Assembly (NCBI GenBank): GCA_949752795.1 | Contig: OX457071.1 | Span: 32,224,800 to 32,288,799, forward strand | DNA length: 64,000 bases | Origin: Hyperoodon ampullatus | Lineage: Eukaryota; Chordata; Mammalia; Artiodactyla; Ziphiidae | Direction of reading: 5' to 3' | Shown: positions 36,447-45,310 of the stretch, in pieces | Position numbering within the stretch: the first letter of the stretch is position 1 | How the letters are laid out: every line of letters begins with the position of its first letter | Translations under genes and position numbers: made by a program | The notes under the pieces: generated by a model | What the model was told of the DNA's origin: nothing | Databases searched by the model: none | The model's input: the letters and a program-made list of their open reading frames with translations, nothing else

Positions 36447-36637
36447 TGGTACGCGGGCCTCTCACTGTTGTGGCCTCTCCCGTTGCGGAGCACAGGCTCC
36501 GGATGCACAGGCTCAGCAGCCATGGCTCACGGGCCCAGCCGCTCCGCGGCATATGGGATCCTCCCAGACCGGGGCACGAACCCGTATCCCCTGCATCGGC
36601 AGGCGGACTCTCAACCACTGCGCCACCATGGAGGCCC
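36417..36637 (-). mobile_element. CHR SINE inside LINE-1 ORF2
   Basis: 221-bp CHR SINE in the same orientation as the host L1. Poly-T on the plus strand (36417-36445) is its A-tail and the tRNA-Glu head is at 36590-36637. Ten-bp exact duplications flank it. With one duplication copy it adds 231 bp, a multiple of three, so the frame on both sides is unchanged. The SINE itself supplies a stop at 36513-36515 in the ORF2 frame. The last bases of the head read ggaggccc instead of the usual gggaagccc seen in its relatives. Confidence 0.97.
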
Positions 36638-37823
36638 TTTCATTTCTAATTCTACTGATTTGAGTCTTCTCCCTTCTTTTCTTGATGAGTCTGGCTAATG
36701 GTTTGTCAATTTTGTTTATCTTCTCAAAGAACCAGCTTTTAGTTTGGTTGATCTTTGCTATCGTTTCCTTCATTTCTTTTTCATTTATTTCTGATCTGAT
36801 CTTTATGATTTCTTTCCTTCTGCTAACTTTGGGGGTTTTTTGTTCTTCTTTCTCTAATTGCTTTAGGTGCAGGGTCAGGTTGTTTACTCGAAATGTTTCC
36901 TGTTTCTTAAGGTGGGATTGTATTGCTATAAACTTCCCCCTTAGAACTGCTTTTGCTGCGTCCCATAGGTTTTGGGTCGTCGTGTCTCCATTGTCATTTG
37001 TTTCTAAGTATTTCTTAATTTCCTCTTTGATTTCTTCAGTGATCACTTCGTTATTGAGTAGTGTATTGTTTAGCCTCCATGTGTTTGTATTTTTTACAGA
37101 CCTTTTCCTGTAATTGATGTCTAGTCTCATAGCATTGTGGTCGGAAAAGATACTTGATACAATTTCAATTTTCTTAAATTTACCAAGGCTTGATTTGTGA
37201 CCCAAGATATGATCTATCCTGGAGAATGTTCCATGAGCACTTGAGAAAAATGTGTATTCTGTTGTTTTTGGGTGGAATGTCCTATAAATATCAATTAAGT
37301 CCATCTTGTTTAATGTATCATTTAAAGCTTGTGTTTCCTTATTTATTTTCATTTTGGATGATCTGTCCATTGGTGAAAGTGGGGTGTTAAAGTCCCCTAC
37401 TATGATTGTGTTACTGTCGATTTCCCCTTTTATGGCTGTTAGTATTTGCCTTATGTATTGAGGTGCTCCTATGTTGGGTGCATAAATATTTACAATTGTT
37501 ATATCTTCTTCTTGGATCGATCCCTTTATCGTTATGTAGTGTCCTTCTTTGTCTCTTCTAATAGTCTTTATTTTAAAGTCTATTTTGTCTGATATAAGAA
37601 TTGCTACTCCAGCTTTCTTTTGATTTCCATTTGCATGGAATATCTTTTTCCATCCCCTTACTTTCAATCTGTATGTGTCTCTAGGTCTGAAGTGGGTCTC
37701 TTGTAGACAGCATATATATGGGTCTTGTTTTTGTATCCATTCAGCCACTCTGTGTCTTTTGGTGGGAGCATTTAGTCCATTTACATTTAAGGTAATTATT
37801 GATATGTATGTTCCTATTCCCAT
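36638..37823 (-). pseudogene. ORF2: LINE-1 ORF2, 5' portion (endonuclease)
   Basis: Start codon at 37823, 58 bp after ORF1. The frame encodes about 395 L1 residues before running into the SINE and stopping at 36513. The apurinic/apyrimidinic-type endonuclease that nicks the target is complete: N13, E42, D144 and N146 (GDFNTPLS), D204 (SRIDHILG), and S227-D228-H229 (SDHN) all stand at the expected spacing, one residue lower than in the human protein. Beyond residue 240 is the linker towards the reverse transcriptase. The truncated product would be an endonuclease-only protein with a short SINE-encoded tail. Without the SINE the whole frame would be about 1272 residues, close to the human length of 1275, and no other lesion is visible. 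Confidence 0.93.
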
Positions 37824-37881
37824 TTCCTTAATGGCTTTGGGTTCGTTATTGTAGGTATAGTCCTTCTGTTGTGTTTCTTGC

Positions 37882-38796
37882 CTAGAGAAGTTCCTTTAGC
37901 ATTTGTTGTAAAGCTGGTTTGGTGGTGCTGAACTCTCTCAGCTTTTGCTTGTCTGTAAAGGTTTTAATTTCTCCATCAAATCTGAATGAGATCCTTGCTG
38001 GGTAGAGTAATCTTGGTTGCAGGTTTCTCTCCTTCATCACTTTAATTATGTCCTGCCACTCCCTTCTGGCTTGTAGAGTTTCTGCTGAGAGATCAGCTGT
38101 TAACCTGATGGGGATTCCCTTGTGTGTTATTTGTTGTTTTTGCCTTGCTGCTTTTAATATGATTTCTTTGTGTTTAATTTTTGACAGTTTGATTAATATG
38201 TGTCTTGGCGTATTTCTTCTTGGATTTATTCTGTATGGGACTCTCTGTGCCTCCTGGACTTGATTAACTATTTCCTTTCCCATATTAGGGAAGTTTTCAA
38301 CTATAATCTCTTCAAATATTTTCTCAGTCCCTTTCTTTTTCTCTTCTTCTTCTGGAACCCCTAGAATTCGAATGTTGGTGCGTTTAATGTTGTCCCAGAG
38401 GTCTCTGAGACTGTCCTCTGTTCTTTTCATTCTTTTTTCTTTATTTTTCTCTGCATCAGTTATTTCCACTATTTTATCTTCCACCTCACTTATCCGTTCT
38501 TCTGCCTCAGTTATTCTGCTATTGATCCCATCTAGAGTATTTTTCATTTCATTTATTGTGTTTTTAATCGATGCTTGATTCATCTTTAGTTCTTCTAGGT
38601 CCTTGTTAACTGTTTCTTGCATATTGTCTATTCTATTTCCAAGGTTTTGGATCTGGGAAATAGAATCTTGGATCAGCTTTACTATCATTATTCTGAATTC
38701 TTTTTCAGGTAGACTGCCTATTACCTCTTCATTTGTTAGGTCTGGTAGGTTTTTATCTTGCTCCTTCACCTGCTGTGTGTTTTTCTGCTTTCTCAT
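37882..38796 (-). CDS. ORF1: LINE-1 ORF1 protein (RNA-binding chaperone), intact
   Basis: Open frame of 304 residues starting [16 protein letters not shown]1 protein coats the L1 RNA as a trimer and acts as a nucleic-acid chaperone in the cytoplasmic RNP. Residues about 35-130 are rich in heptad-like I/L spacing and charged residues (a coiled coil such as [20 protein letters not shown]). About 139-233 is the RRM-like domain ([19 protein letters not shown]). About 234-304 is the C-terminal domain ([26 protein letters not shown]), ending LKELL. It is somewhat shorter than human ORF1p (338), the difference lying before the RRM. No frameshift or premature stop is seen. It would be expressed from the L1 5'UTR promoter together with ORF2; host silencing is expected. 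Confidence 0.94.
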   Translation of the reverse strand: MRKQKNTQQVKEQDKNLPDLTNEEVIGSLPEKEFRIMIVKLIQDSISQIQNLGNRIDNMQETVNKDLEELKMNQASIKNTINEMKNTLDGINSRITEAEERISEVEDKIVEITDAEKNKEKRMKRTEDSLRDLWDNIKRTNIRILGVPEEEEKKKGTEKIFEEIIVENFPNMGKEIVNQVQEAQRVPYRINPRRNTPRHILIKLSKIKHKEIILKAARQKQQITHKGIPIRLTADLSAETLQARREWQDIIKVMKERNLQPRLLYPARISFRFDGEIKTFTDKQKLREFSTTKPALQQMLKELL

Positions 38797-39339
38797 TTTG
38801 CTTATGTTACTGTGTTTGGGGTCTCCTTTTTGCAGGCTGCAGATTCGTAGTTCCCGTTGTTTTTGGTGTCTGTCCCCCGTGGCTAAGGTTGTTTCAGTAG
38901 GTTGTGTAGGCTTCCTGGTGGGGGGGACTAATGCCTGTGTTCTGGTGGTTGAAGCTCGATCTTGTCTTTCTGGTGGACGGGTCCACGTCTGGTGGTGTGT
39001 TTTGGGGTGCCTGTGGCCTTAGTATGTTTTTAGGTATCCTCTCTGCTAATGGGTGGGGTTGTGTTCCTGCCTTGCTAGTTGCTTGGCATAGGGTGACCAG
39101 CACTGTAGCTTGCTGGTCGTTGACTGAAGCTGGGTGGTGGTGTTGAGATGGAGATCCCTGGGAGATTTTCGCTGCTTGATATTATGTGGAGCTGGGAGGT
39201 CTCTTGTGGACCCGTGTCCTGAAGTTGGCTCTCCCACTTCAGAGGCACAGCACTAACTCCTGGCTGCAGCACCAAGAGCCTTTCATCCACCCGGCTCAGA
39301 ATAACAGTGAGAAAAAGTAGAAAGAAATAATTAGTAGAA

Positions 39340-39700
39340 GAAAGAAAGAGAGATTGAAAGAAAGGAAGAAGGGAAGTAAGGAAGGAAGGAAGGAAGAAAG
39401 AAAGAAAGGAGGGAGGGAGGAAGGATGGAAAGAAAGGAAAGAAAGGAGGGAGGGAGGGAGGAATGAAAGCAAAAGGAAGAGTGAATGGAAGAAGAGAGGG
39501 AGGGAGGGAGGAAGGAAAGAAAGAAAGAAAGACAGGAGGGAGGGAGGGAGGGAGGAAGGAAAGAAAAAGAAAGTGGAAAGAAGAAGGGTGGGAGGGAGGG
39601 AGGGATGGAGGAAAGAAAAAGAAAGAAGGAAAGGAGGAGCGGAGGGAGGGAGGGAGGAAGGGAAGGGAGGAAAAAAAGAAAGAGCAGGTAAAGTAAAATA
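39340..39700. repeat. (GGAA/GGGA)n purine tract in L1 5'UTR
   Basis: About 360 bp of almost pure purine on the plus strand, built from GGAA, GAAA, GGGA and AAAG units with no long perfect stretch. It lies wholly within the L1 5'UTR, so it may be part of the family's promoter or a later expansion. Confidence 0.93.
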
Positions 39701-39849
39701 GAATAAAGTATGAAATATAGTAGCGTTATTAAAATTAAAAAGTAATTATTGAAAAAAAACACGGACCGAAAGAACCCTGGGACATATGGTGGAAGCAAAG
39801 CTATACAGAGAGAATCTTACACAGAAGATTACACATACACATTCACAAA

Positions 39850-40085
39850 AAGAGAGCAGGGGGAAAAATCAAAAATCTTGCTCTCCAAGTCCACCTCCTC
39901 GATTTGGGATAATTCGTTGTAAAAAGAGGAAAAGGGCGAAAAATCTGAAATCTTGCTAAGTCCACCTCCTTAATTTGAGATAATTCGTTGTAAAAAGAGG
40001 AAAAAAAAAAGGGGGGGAAAGTCTTAAATCTTGTCCTCAAGGTCCACTTCCTCAATTTGGGATGATTCGCTGTCCATTCATGCAC
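39850..40085. repeat. Three tandem 75-78-bp units in L1 5'UTR
   Basis: The block 'aatcttg...agtccacctcct...gataattcgttgtaaaaagagg' recurs three times. The anchor aatcttg is at 39874, 39949 and 40027, giving periods of 75 and 78 bp. The third unit is the most changed. The arrangement resembles the promoter monomers known from rodent L1s. Confidence 0.85.
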
Positions 40086-40720
40086 TCCACAGACGCAGGG
40101 CACATCAAATGGACCGTGGAGCTTTAATCCGCTGCCTCGGAGGCTGCACAGAGAGATTTCCCTGTCTCTGCTCTCACAGCTCCCGGGTCTCAGCCTTGGA
40201 CCTGGCCCCGCCTCTGCGCGTAGGTCGCCGGAGGGCGTCCGTTCTTCGCTCAGACAGGACGGGTTTAAAGGAGCCGCTGATTCGGGGGCTCTGGCTCACT
40301 CAGGCAGAGGGGAGGGAGGGGAATGCCCTCTCCTCGCGCACCAGGCAACAAAAGGGAAAAAAGTCTCTTGCCTCTCCGGTAGCTCCAGACCCTTTCCCCG
40401 GACTCCCTCCGGGCTAGCACTAACCCCTTCAGGGTCTCTTCCTGCCGCCAGCCCCAGACCTCTCCCTGCGCTCCGACTGAAAGCCGATACCCAAGCCTCA
40501 GCTCCCAGCCCCGCCCGCCCTGGCGGCCGAGCAGACAAGTCTCTCGGGCTGGTGTGTGCCTGAGGGCACCGATCCTCTGTGCCAAAATCTCTCTGCTTTG
40601 CCCTCCACACCCCTGTTGCTGTGCTCTCCTCCGCTACTCCGAAGCTTTCCCCCTCCGCCACCTGCAGTCTCCGCCCTCGAAGGGGCTTGTAGTGTGTAGA
40701 AACCTTCCCTCCTTCACGGC
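40080..40720. promoter_or_regulatory. CpG-rich segment of L1 5'UTR
   Basis: GC-rich, with many CpG dinucleotides (for example around 40208-40232 and 40500-40530), in sharp contrast to the AT-rich surroundings. It is the part of the L1 promoter most likely to be methylated. Confidence 0.8.
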
Positions 40721-40937
40721 TCCCTCCCACTGGTGCAGGTCCCGTCCATATCCTATTGTCTCTGTTTATTCTTTTTTTCTTTTGACCTACCCAGGTATGT
40801 GGGGAGTTTCTTGCCTTTTGGGGGGTCTGAGGTCTTCTGTCAGCGTTCAGTAGGTGTTCTGTTGGAGTTGTTCCACGTGTAGATGAATTTCTGATGTATC
40901 TGTGGGGAGGAAGGTGATCTCCGCGTCTTACTCTTCC

Positions 40938-40945
40938 GCCATCTT
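40938..40945 (-). promoter_or_regulatory. YY1-type site at L1 5' end
   Basis: On the element's strand the sequence AAGATGGC, followed by GGAAGAG, lies at positions +11 to +18 from the start. This is the AAGATGGCGG motif that in human L1 binds YY1 and sets the transcription start. Its presence next to the duplication supports a true 5' end rather than truncation. Confidence 0.8.
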
Positions 40946-40955
40946 CCTCCGGCTC

Positions 40956-40970
40956 AATTACTTTGTTTTA
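40956..40970. repeat. Target-site duplication of full-length L1 (right)
   Basis: aattactttgtttta, identical to 33407-33421. Confidence 0.95.
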
Positions 40971-42227
40971 AATTCACATTTAAAAATCCAATGAGATTAC
41001 AAATGTAGTATTTAAAATTATGGATATATGGCTATAGATATCTGAGATAAAATAACTGGGTAATCCACACTGAAATATGAGTTAAGTAGTGTGCTGATAA
41101 TCCTTTGATCTAAGAATGATTAAATTGATTTTTGATTATGTCTATCTTTTTTCTCCTCAATAACATAATCCCCTGTAGAAAACAACTGAAATAGAATTGA
41201 AACTATATTCTTATGTTTGCAGATTTTCTTTAACAAAAAGTATAGTTCAAAGTTAAATTTAAATTTAATTATTGCTGTACTTGAAACATCAAGTGATTTT
41301 TTAAAGCCAAAATTATTTATAAAGTTGACCTGCTTTTGTCCTGAAGCCAGATTTTACTGAAAAACTGTTGTGGAGTGATTGTATTGGTTGAAATACAAAT
41401 TACAAAAATGAGCCTTGACTTTTTCAAAGTTTAGTTGTATTAAACAACTTCCTGTAAGACAAGTTTCAGCAGATCAGCATAAAATTTTCTTAATTTCATT
41501 ACAGCCTGTAAATTAAAATTAATGAGTCTGACACCCACAATTAACAATGAAAAATGCAGATTGTTATAATTACTTAAGCAATAACATTGCTTTACATAGA
41601 AGACTTAAGGTGCTCCACAAATTATTTACAAGTGTTACATAAAACACAAAAAATGACAATTTCAATTTATTTTGTCAATGCAAAAAACCAAAATCCTTAC
41701 TAAAACCTTTCTCGTTTGGGAATCTCTCTCCATGCATAATTAAGCAAATTTGATTGCAATTAAGCCTGGCTTCTACAGTAGAGTTTTAATTAATGCAAAT
41801 CTGGCATCCACATCTATAAGATTAATTTTAGTGAATTAAAAGAAAACAACAAAGCACGTTTGAAAGTGCAGTTGTATTGTTGAAAGGACAGAATTTAAAA
41901 GCTGGTTATTTTTCAGTCTTTCATGTGTATAGCCTTTGACTTAGACTTTAAAGAGTGGATATTTTATTCTGATTTGTTTTTTTGTTTTTAAATGCCTTAT
42001 TAAACAAGACCATCAAATGTACACAAAATCACTTCAGAAAGACATCTTAAAAATTCAATATACATTAGAAGCAAGGTCTACTCATATTATATATAGGTGT
42101 ATATACGTGTATAAATGTGACTATACACACACACACACTCATACACACACAATCCCTGCTACCTTTACAGAATTAGATGTGAAACTCATCCACAAATACA
42201 AGTAGATTTTGTTTTACATGTTGTTTT
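40971..42227. other. Unassigned AT-rich DNA with candidate regulatory stretch
   Basis: No repeat or coding sequence recognised. The part at 41480-41900 is dense in TAAT homeodomain cores and has a perfect POU octamer (ATGCAAAT, 41793-41800). A (CA)n-like run is at 42121-42152. Confidence 0.45.
42121..42152. repeat. (CA)n microsatellite
   Basis: Interrupted ACACAC run of about 30 bp. Confidence 0.9.
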
Positions 42228-42440
42228 TTTTTTTTTTTTTTTTTTTTTGCGGTACATGGGCCTCTCACTGTTGTGGTCTCTCCCATTGCGGAGCACAGGC
42301 TCCGGACACGCAGGCTCAGCGGCCATGGCTCACGGGCCTAGCTGCTCTGCGGCATGTGGGATCTTCCCTGACTGGGGCACGAACCCGTGTCCCCTGCATC
42401 GGCAGGCAGATTCTCAACCACTGCGCCACCAGGGAAGCCC
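42228..42440 (-). mobile_element. CHR SINE
   Basis: Minus-strand CHR SINE with a long poly-T on the plus strand (42224-42248) and the tRNA-Glu head at 42380-42440. The flanks show only a weak duplication (acatgttgtttt versus atatgtcttttt). Confidence 0.93.
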
Positions 42441-42755
42441 TATATGTCTTTTTAAAATAGGTTTAGTGTTTATATCTCAAATTTTAAAATACTGACAGAG
42501 AGTAATATTGTTGAGGCCATATTCTCTTTAATAAAAGTGCTTAAGGTGGAATACCAGGTAAAGCATAGAAATCACTTGTATTATCATGTACATATTTATT
42601 GTTAATACCATTTATGTAATTTTATTTAATTTACAATAGAAATTTTCTCACTCCTTGTGTTCTATTTGACAGAACTATAGATGTTGTTGAATACATATTA
42701 AAATAATTAAGTATCTTAAATACATGACATAGCTTGGGAACAAACTTGAAGACCT
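42441..42755. other. Unassigned AT-rich DNA
   Basis: Nothing recognised. Confidence 0.4.
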
Positions 42756-42765
42756 TGATTATTTA

Positions 42766-42890
42766 TTTACTTATTTATTTATTTTAATTTTTGAATTTTA
42801 TTTATTTTTTTAGACAGCAGGTTCTTATTAGTTATCCATTTTATACACATTAGTGTATATATGTCAATCCCAATCCCCAATTCATCAGTT
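42766..42890 (-). mobile_element. Very short 5'-truncated L1
   Basis: Only the last 125 bp or so of an L1 3' end in reverse ('aggttcttattagttatcca', 'agtgtatatatgtcaatccc') with an AT-rich tail. Flanked by tgattattta at 42756-42765 and 42893-42902. Confidence 0.85.
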
Positions 42891-42902
42891 CCTGATTATT
42901 TA

Positions 42903-44219
42903 GAAAAAAATCACTTGTTTGGAAAAGATGCTACTATTAGCAGTAGAATTTCTTGATATCCAAAATTTCAAGTTCTTTTTTCATAGGATGAATTGATGAG
43001 GTGGTTGTAAACATGTAAGGGTTTCTACTTCCATTTTGGCCAAGGCCTTAATACCATGGATGTCAGGTAAAGTGGGACAGCACAGAACTTGCAAAGGAGC
43101 AGGGATACCACTAGTTTTAGAAGCCTCAGCCAACAGCCACTTCAAACATATGAAAGTGTCGAAGTTGGAAATTAGAGAGGCTACTATCTTTGGTGTGACA
43201 TTTTCTCCACTTTCCTACCCCAACATGGACAAGGAAGGGTCTCTTCTCCTTTATCCCCAGTCTTGTGGGAAGCAGAGCTTTGAGAAGATATTTGAGGAGA
43301 TTGATAATGATCCTGATGTTGGAGGCTGGTGTTGACCCTGCTGAGACCTCAAAGGTAAGAGGCTGCTGTGGAAACATGAGGCAGATGGGTAGAGAGAGAA
43401 ACTGGACTGGACCGAGGGCTAATTTCAGTTAACATGTTGCCAAGAGAGCCACCAGGAAGCCTCCACACATGGGAAACACACAAATGTCCCCATGTGGAAG
43501 AGATCCAGGTTTGTCCATTTGCAAAGTCTGGAAAGTGTTGCCTCTAAAATCTCTCCAATTCCAGAAGAATCCATTGTCTATTTACCATGTCACCAGTTAA
43601 GTAAAGACTTTGTTCCTACCTTTTATGTGCTTTGCCTCTCCCTTTTGTACTTTTCACTAACCTAGAAAATCTAGAAGCCCCTAGGGGAGAAAGGAGGGCA
43701 AAGGATGTGAGTAGAGTCTTAGTAAACAGAAAATAAGTCTTCCGCTCTCTTTGCTGCAGGCCCAAGAGTGGGGGAAGTTTTGACATTAGGTGAAATTTGG
43801 CATTTTAATGATTGCACAGACTGTGCATATTGGCTACTCAATAGTTACATGAATAAGGTAATTTTGACAGGTCAAGGGCAAGTCAAAATAAGTAAAATTG
43901 TAATAGTAACTAGTTATTGAGCACTTATGTGCTACTCTGATTTCAGTCTACAATGGTGTCAAAATTATATTGTCTTTTTAATGGATTTCTGTGCATTTAT
44001 TCTTAACAAAAGCCTTCAGGTTATAAATAATTCTGGATTCGTAGGAAGTTCCAAAATATAGTATGGATATATCCTACATAACTTTAATCATATTTCCCCT
44101 AATGATAACATCTTACAAAATATCAAAGCAAGGAAAATGACATTGGTACAATCCACAGACCTTATTCAGAGTTCGTCAGTCAAAATTACATTCTTTTAAT
44201 GTTTCTTATATCTTCTGTG
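42903..44219. other. Unassigned DNA
   Basis: 1.3 kb of mixed composition. A 99-residue frame (43036-43335) matches no family I know. A weak MIR-like piece is at about 43905-43960. Confidence 0.4.
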
Positions 44220-44227
44220 CTTTAGTG
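44220..44227. repeat. 8-bp target-site duplication of hAT-like element (left)
   Basis: ctttagtg, repeated exactly at 44431-44438. Eight-bp duplications are the hallmark of hAT transposases. Confidence 0.8.
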
Positions 44228-44430
44228 CAGTAGTCCCTAAGCTTTTTGGCGCCAGGGACCAGTTTCATTGAAGAGAATTTTTCCACGAACCGGGGCAGGG
44301 GATGGTTCAGGCGGTAATGCGAGCAGTGGGGAGCGGCAGATGAAGTTTCGCTTGCATGGGCCTGTGTGGCCCAGTTCCGAACAGGCCGCAAACTGGTACT
44401 GGTCCACAGCCCAGGGGTTGGGGGTCACTG
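44228..44430. mobile_element. Non-autonomous hAT-type DNA element
   Basis: 203 bp between perfect 8-bp duplications. The ends form imperfect terminal inverted repeats: CAGTAGTCCCTAAGC on the left, and CAGTGACCCCCAACC when the right end is read in reverse. The interior contains 'gccagggaccagtttcattg' and 'aaactggtactggtccacag', familiar from a widespread mammalian hAT MITE family with its middle deleted. No transposase. It would have relied on an autonomous hAT long extinct in most mammals. Confidence 0.8.
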
Positions 44431-44431
44431 C

Positions 44432-44479
44432 TTTAGTGCATCTACTACCCACTGTTTTAGTGCATCTACTACCCACTGA
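44432..44479. repeat. 24-bp tandem duplication
   Basis: Two adjacent copies of tttagtgcatctactaccca plus 'ctg(t/a)' at 44432-44455 and 44456-44479, with 23 of 24 bases identical. The first overlaps the right duplication of the hAT-like element. Confidence 0.9.
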
Positions 44480-44666
44480 AGTAGACAATTTTTAATTTAT
44501 GGGATGCATATGTATTTTGTATTGTGGGAATTAGAGTACCCAAGACATTCACAGTCTAGAAGGAGAGCCATATCCATAAAGAACTACTGTATTTCATCTA
44601 ATCTAAGATTTCATCAATTGTACAATAAGTTGTACCATTATTTTATGTGACACTGAGAAATAAATT

Positions 44667-44754
44667 GTGGGGAATTCCCTGGTGGTCCAGTGATTAGGAC
44701 TCCATGCTCTCACTGCCGAGGGCCCGGGTTCAATCACTGGTCGGGGAAAGAAGA
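44667..44754 (+). mobile_element. Head-only tRNA-Glu SINE (or tRNA-Glu retropseudogene)
   Basis: 88 bp that follow tRNA-Glu almost throughout: a 5' arm 'ttccctggtggtccagtgat' (A-box), 'tgctctcactgccgag' around a CTC anticodon position, 'gggcccgggttcaatcact' (B-box) and 'ggtcgggga', then a short A/G-rich tail. It is flanked by exact 11-bp duplications (agaaataaatt at 44656-44666 and 44755-44765). The usual CHR body after the tRNA part is missing. A working tRNA gene is unlikely because the acceptor stem is imperfect and the copy is retroposed. Confidence 0.85.
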
Positions 44755-44999
44755 AGAAATAAATTATGTCAAATAATAACATTTTTGTCATTATAACACA
44801 CATCCTGATTTCAGAGATATTAAATGCGAAAGATAGTGCATTTTGAAATTGACAGTATATAGTAAATACTGTAATAGCACTAGTTAAATAATTAAAGGAG
44901 TAATTTATTTGCTGGAGTAGGGGATTAAACAGTTGAGGGATGTCTAAGAGAAAGGCACAGAGAAAATAGGGCACAAGAATAAGAATTTAAAAGACCATA

Positions 45000-45310
45000 G
45001 GTTCTTGCCAGATAGTGAAAAGTATGAAGGGCACTCCAGGCTGGAGAACAGCCCCAGGAGAGTGGGCCCATGAAAATGGGCAGGGCATTATTCAGTCATA
45101 TGCAGTGGTTAATTGGGAGTATGCATGGAGGGACAGACAGACACGGGGTTAGGAATGAGGCCAGAAAGGAGGCTGGAATCAGTTGGTGAAAAGCCACGCA
45201 TGCTACTCTAAAGAGAATGGACTTAGTTATGTATTCACTGGGGAGCATTTAGGCAGGAGACTGGCATAATCTATGTTTTAGAAAAATCCTGCAATGATGT
45301 AAGGATACAT
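45000..45310 (-). repeat. L2 fragment, antisense
   Basis: Reversed L2: 'tagtgaaaagtatgaagggc', 'gagaatggacttagttatgt', 'gggagcatttaggcaggaga' and 'ttttagaaaaatcctgcaat' match the L2 order read backwards. Confidence 0.55.

Larger units (their letters stand above)
33422..40955 (-). mobile_element. Full-length LINE-1, minus strand
   Basis: A complete autonomous non-LTR retrotransposon of 7534 bp, about 7.3 kb without a later SINE and its duplicated target. In reading direction (right to left) it has a 2.16-kb 5'UTR (40955-38797), ORF1 (38796-37882), a 58-bp spacer, ORF2 (37823-33774), a 3'UTR and an A-rich tail with several AATAAA signals (33449-33422). It is bounded by identical 15-bp duplications. 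ORF1 is open, and ORF2 is open except for the SINE at 36417-36637. The exact duplications and open frames point to a fairly young insertion. It is the only full-length L1 in the window. L1 proteins of this kind also mobilise CHR SINEs. Confidence 0.97.
38797..40955 (-). promoter_or_regulatory. LINE-1 5'UTR with internal promoter
   Basis: About 2.16 kb from the element's first base (40955) to the ORF1 start. In reading order it contains a YY1-type site at the very start, a CpG-rich part (about 40720-40080), three tandem 75-78-bp units (40085-39850), a long pyrimidine-rich microsatellite (39700-39340, seen as GGAA/GGGA on the plus strand) and a lower-complexity leader to 38797. The promoter of L1 is internal to the 5'UTR and recruits RNA polymerase II. 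The antisense strand also has open frames, but none is a recognisable protein. Confidence 0.85.

Noticed and set aside
38603..39022. 139-residue plus-strand frame
   Set aside because: Lies antisense across L1 ORF1 and its leader; a shadow of the real minus-strand gene.
39331..39798. 155-residue minus frame and several K/R/E/G-rich plus frames
   Set aside because: Low-complexity translation of the GGAA microsatellite.
39850..40085. Regular repeats as a CRISPR array
   Set aside because: The units are contiguous without spacers, lie in an L1 promoter and the genome is mammalian.
40554..40853. 99-residue plus-strand frame antisense to the L1 5'UTR, and 144- and 106-residue minus frames nearby
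   Set aside because: High-GC DNA with few stops gives long chance frames. There is no recognisable domain, and an ORF0-like gene is known only from primate L1, so it was not called.
43036..43335. 99-residue plus-strand frame in unassigned DNA
   Set aside because: No motif, no start or splice context, and no similarity that I recognise; chance is likely at this length.
44670..44745. Possible functional tRNA-Glu(CTC) gene
   Set aside because: Exact flanking 11-bp duplications and an A/G-rich tail show retroposition, and stem mismatches argue against function.
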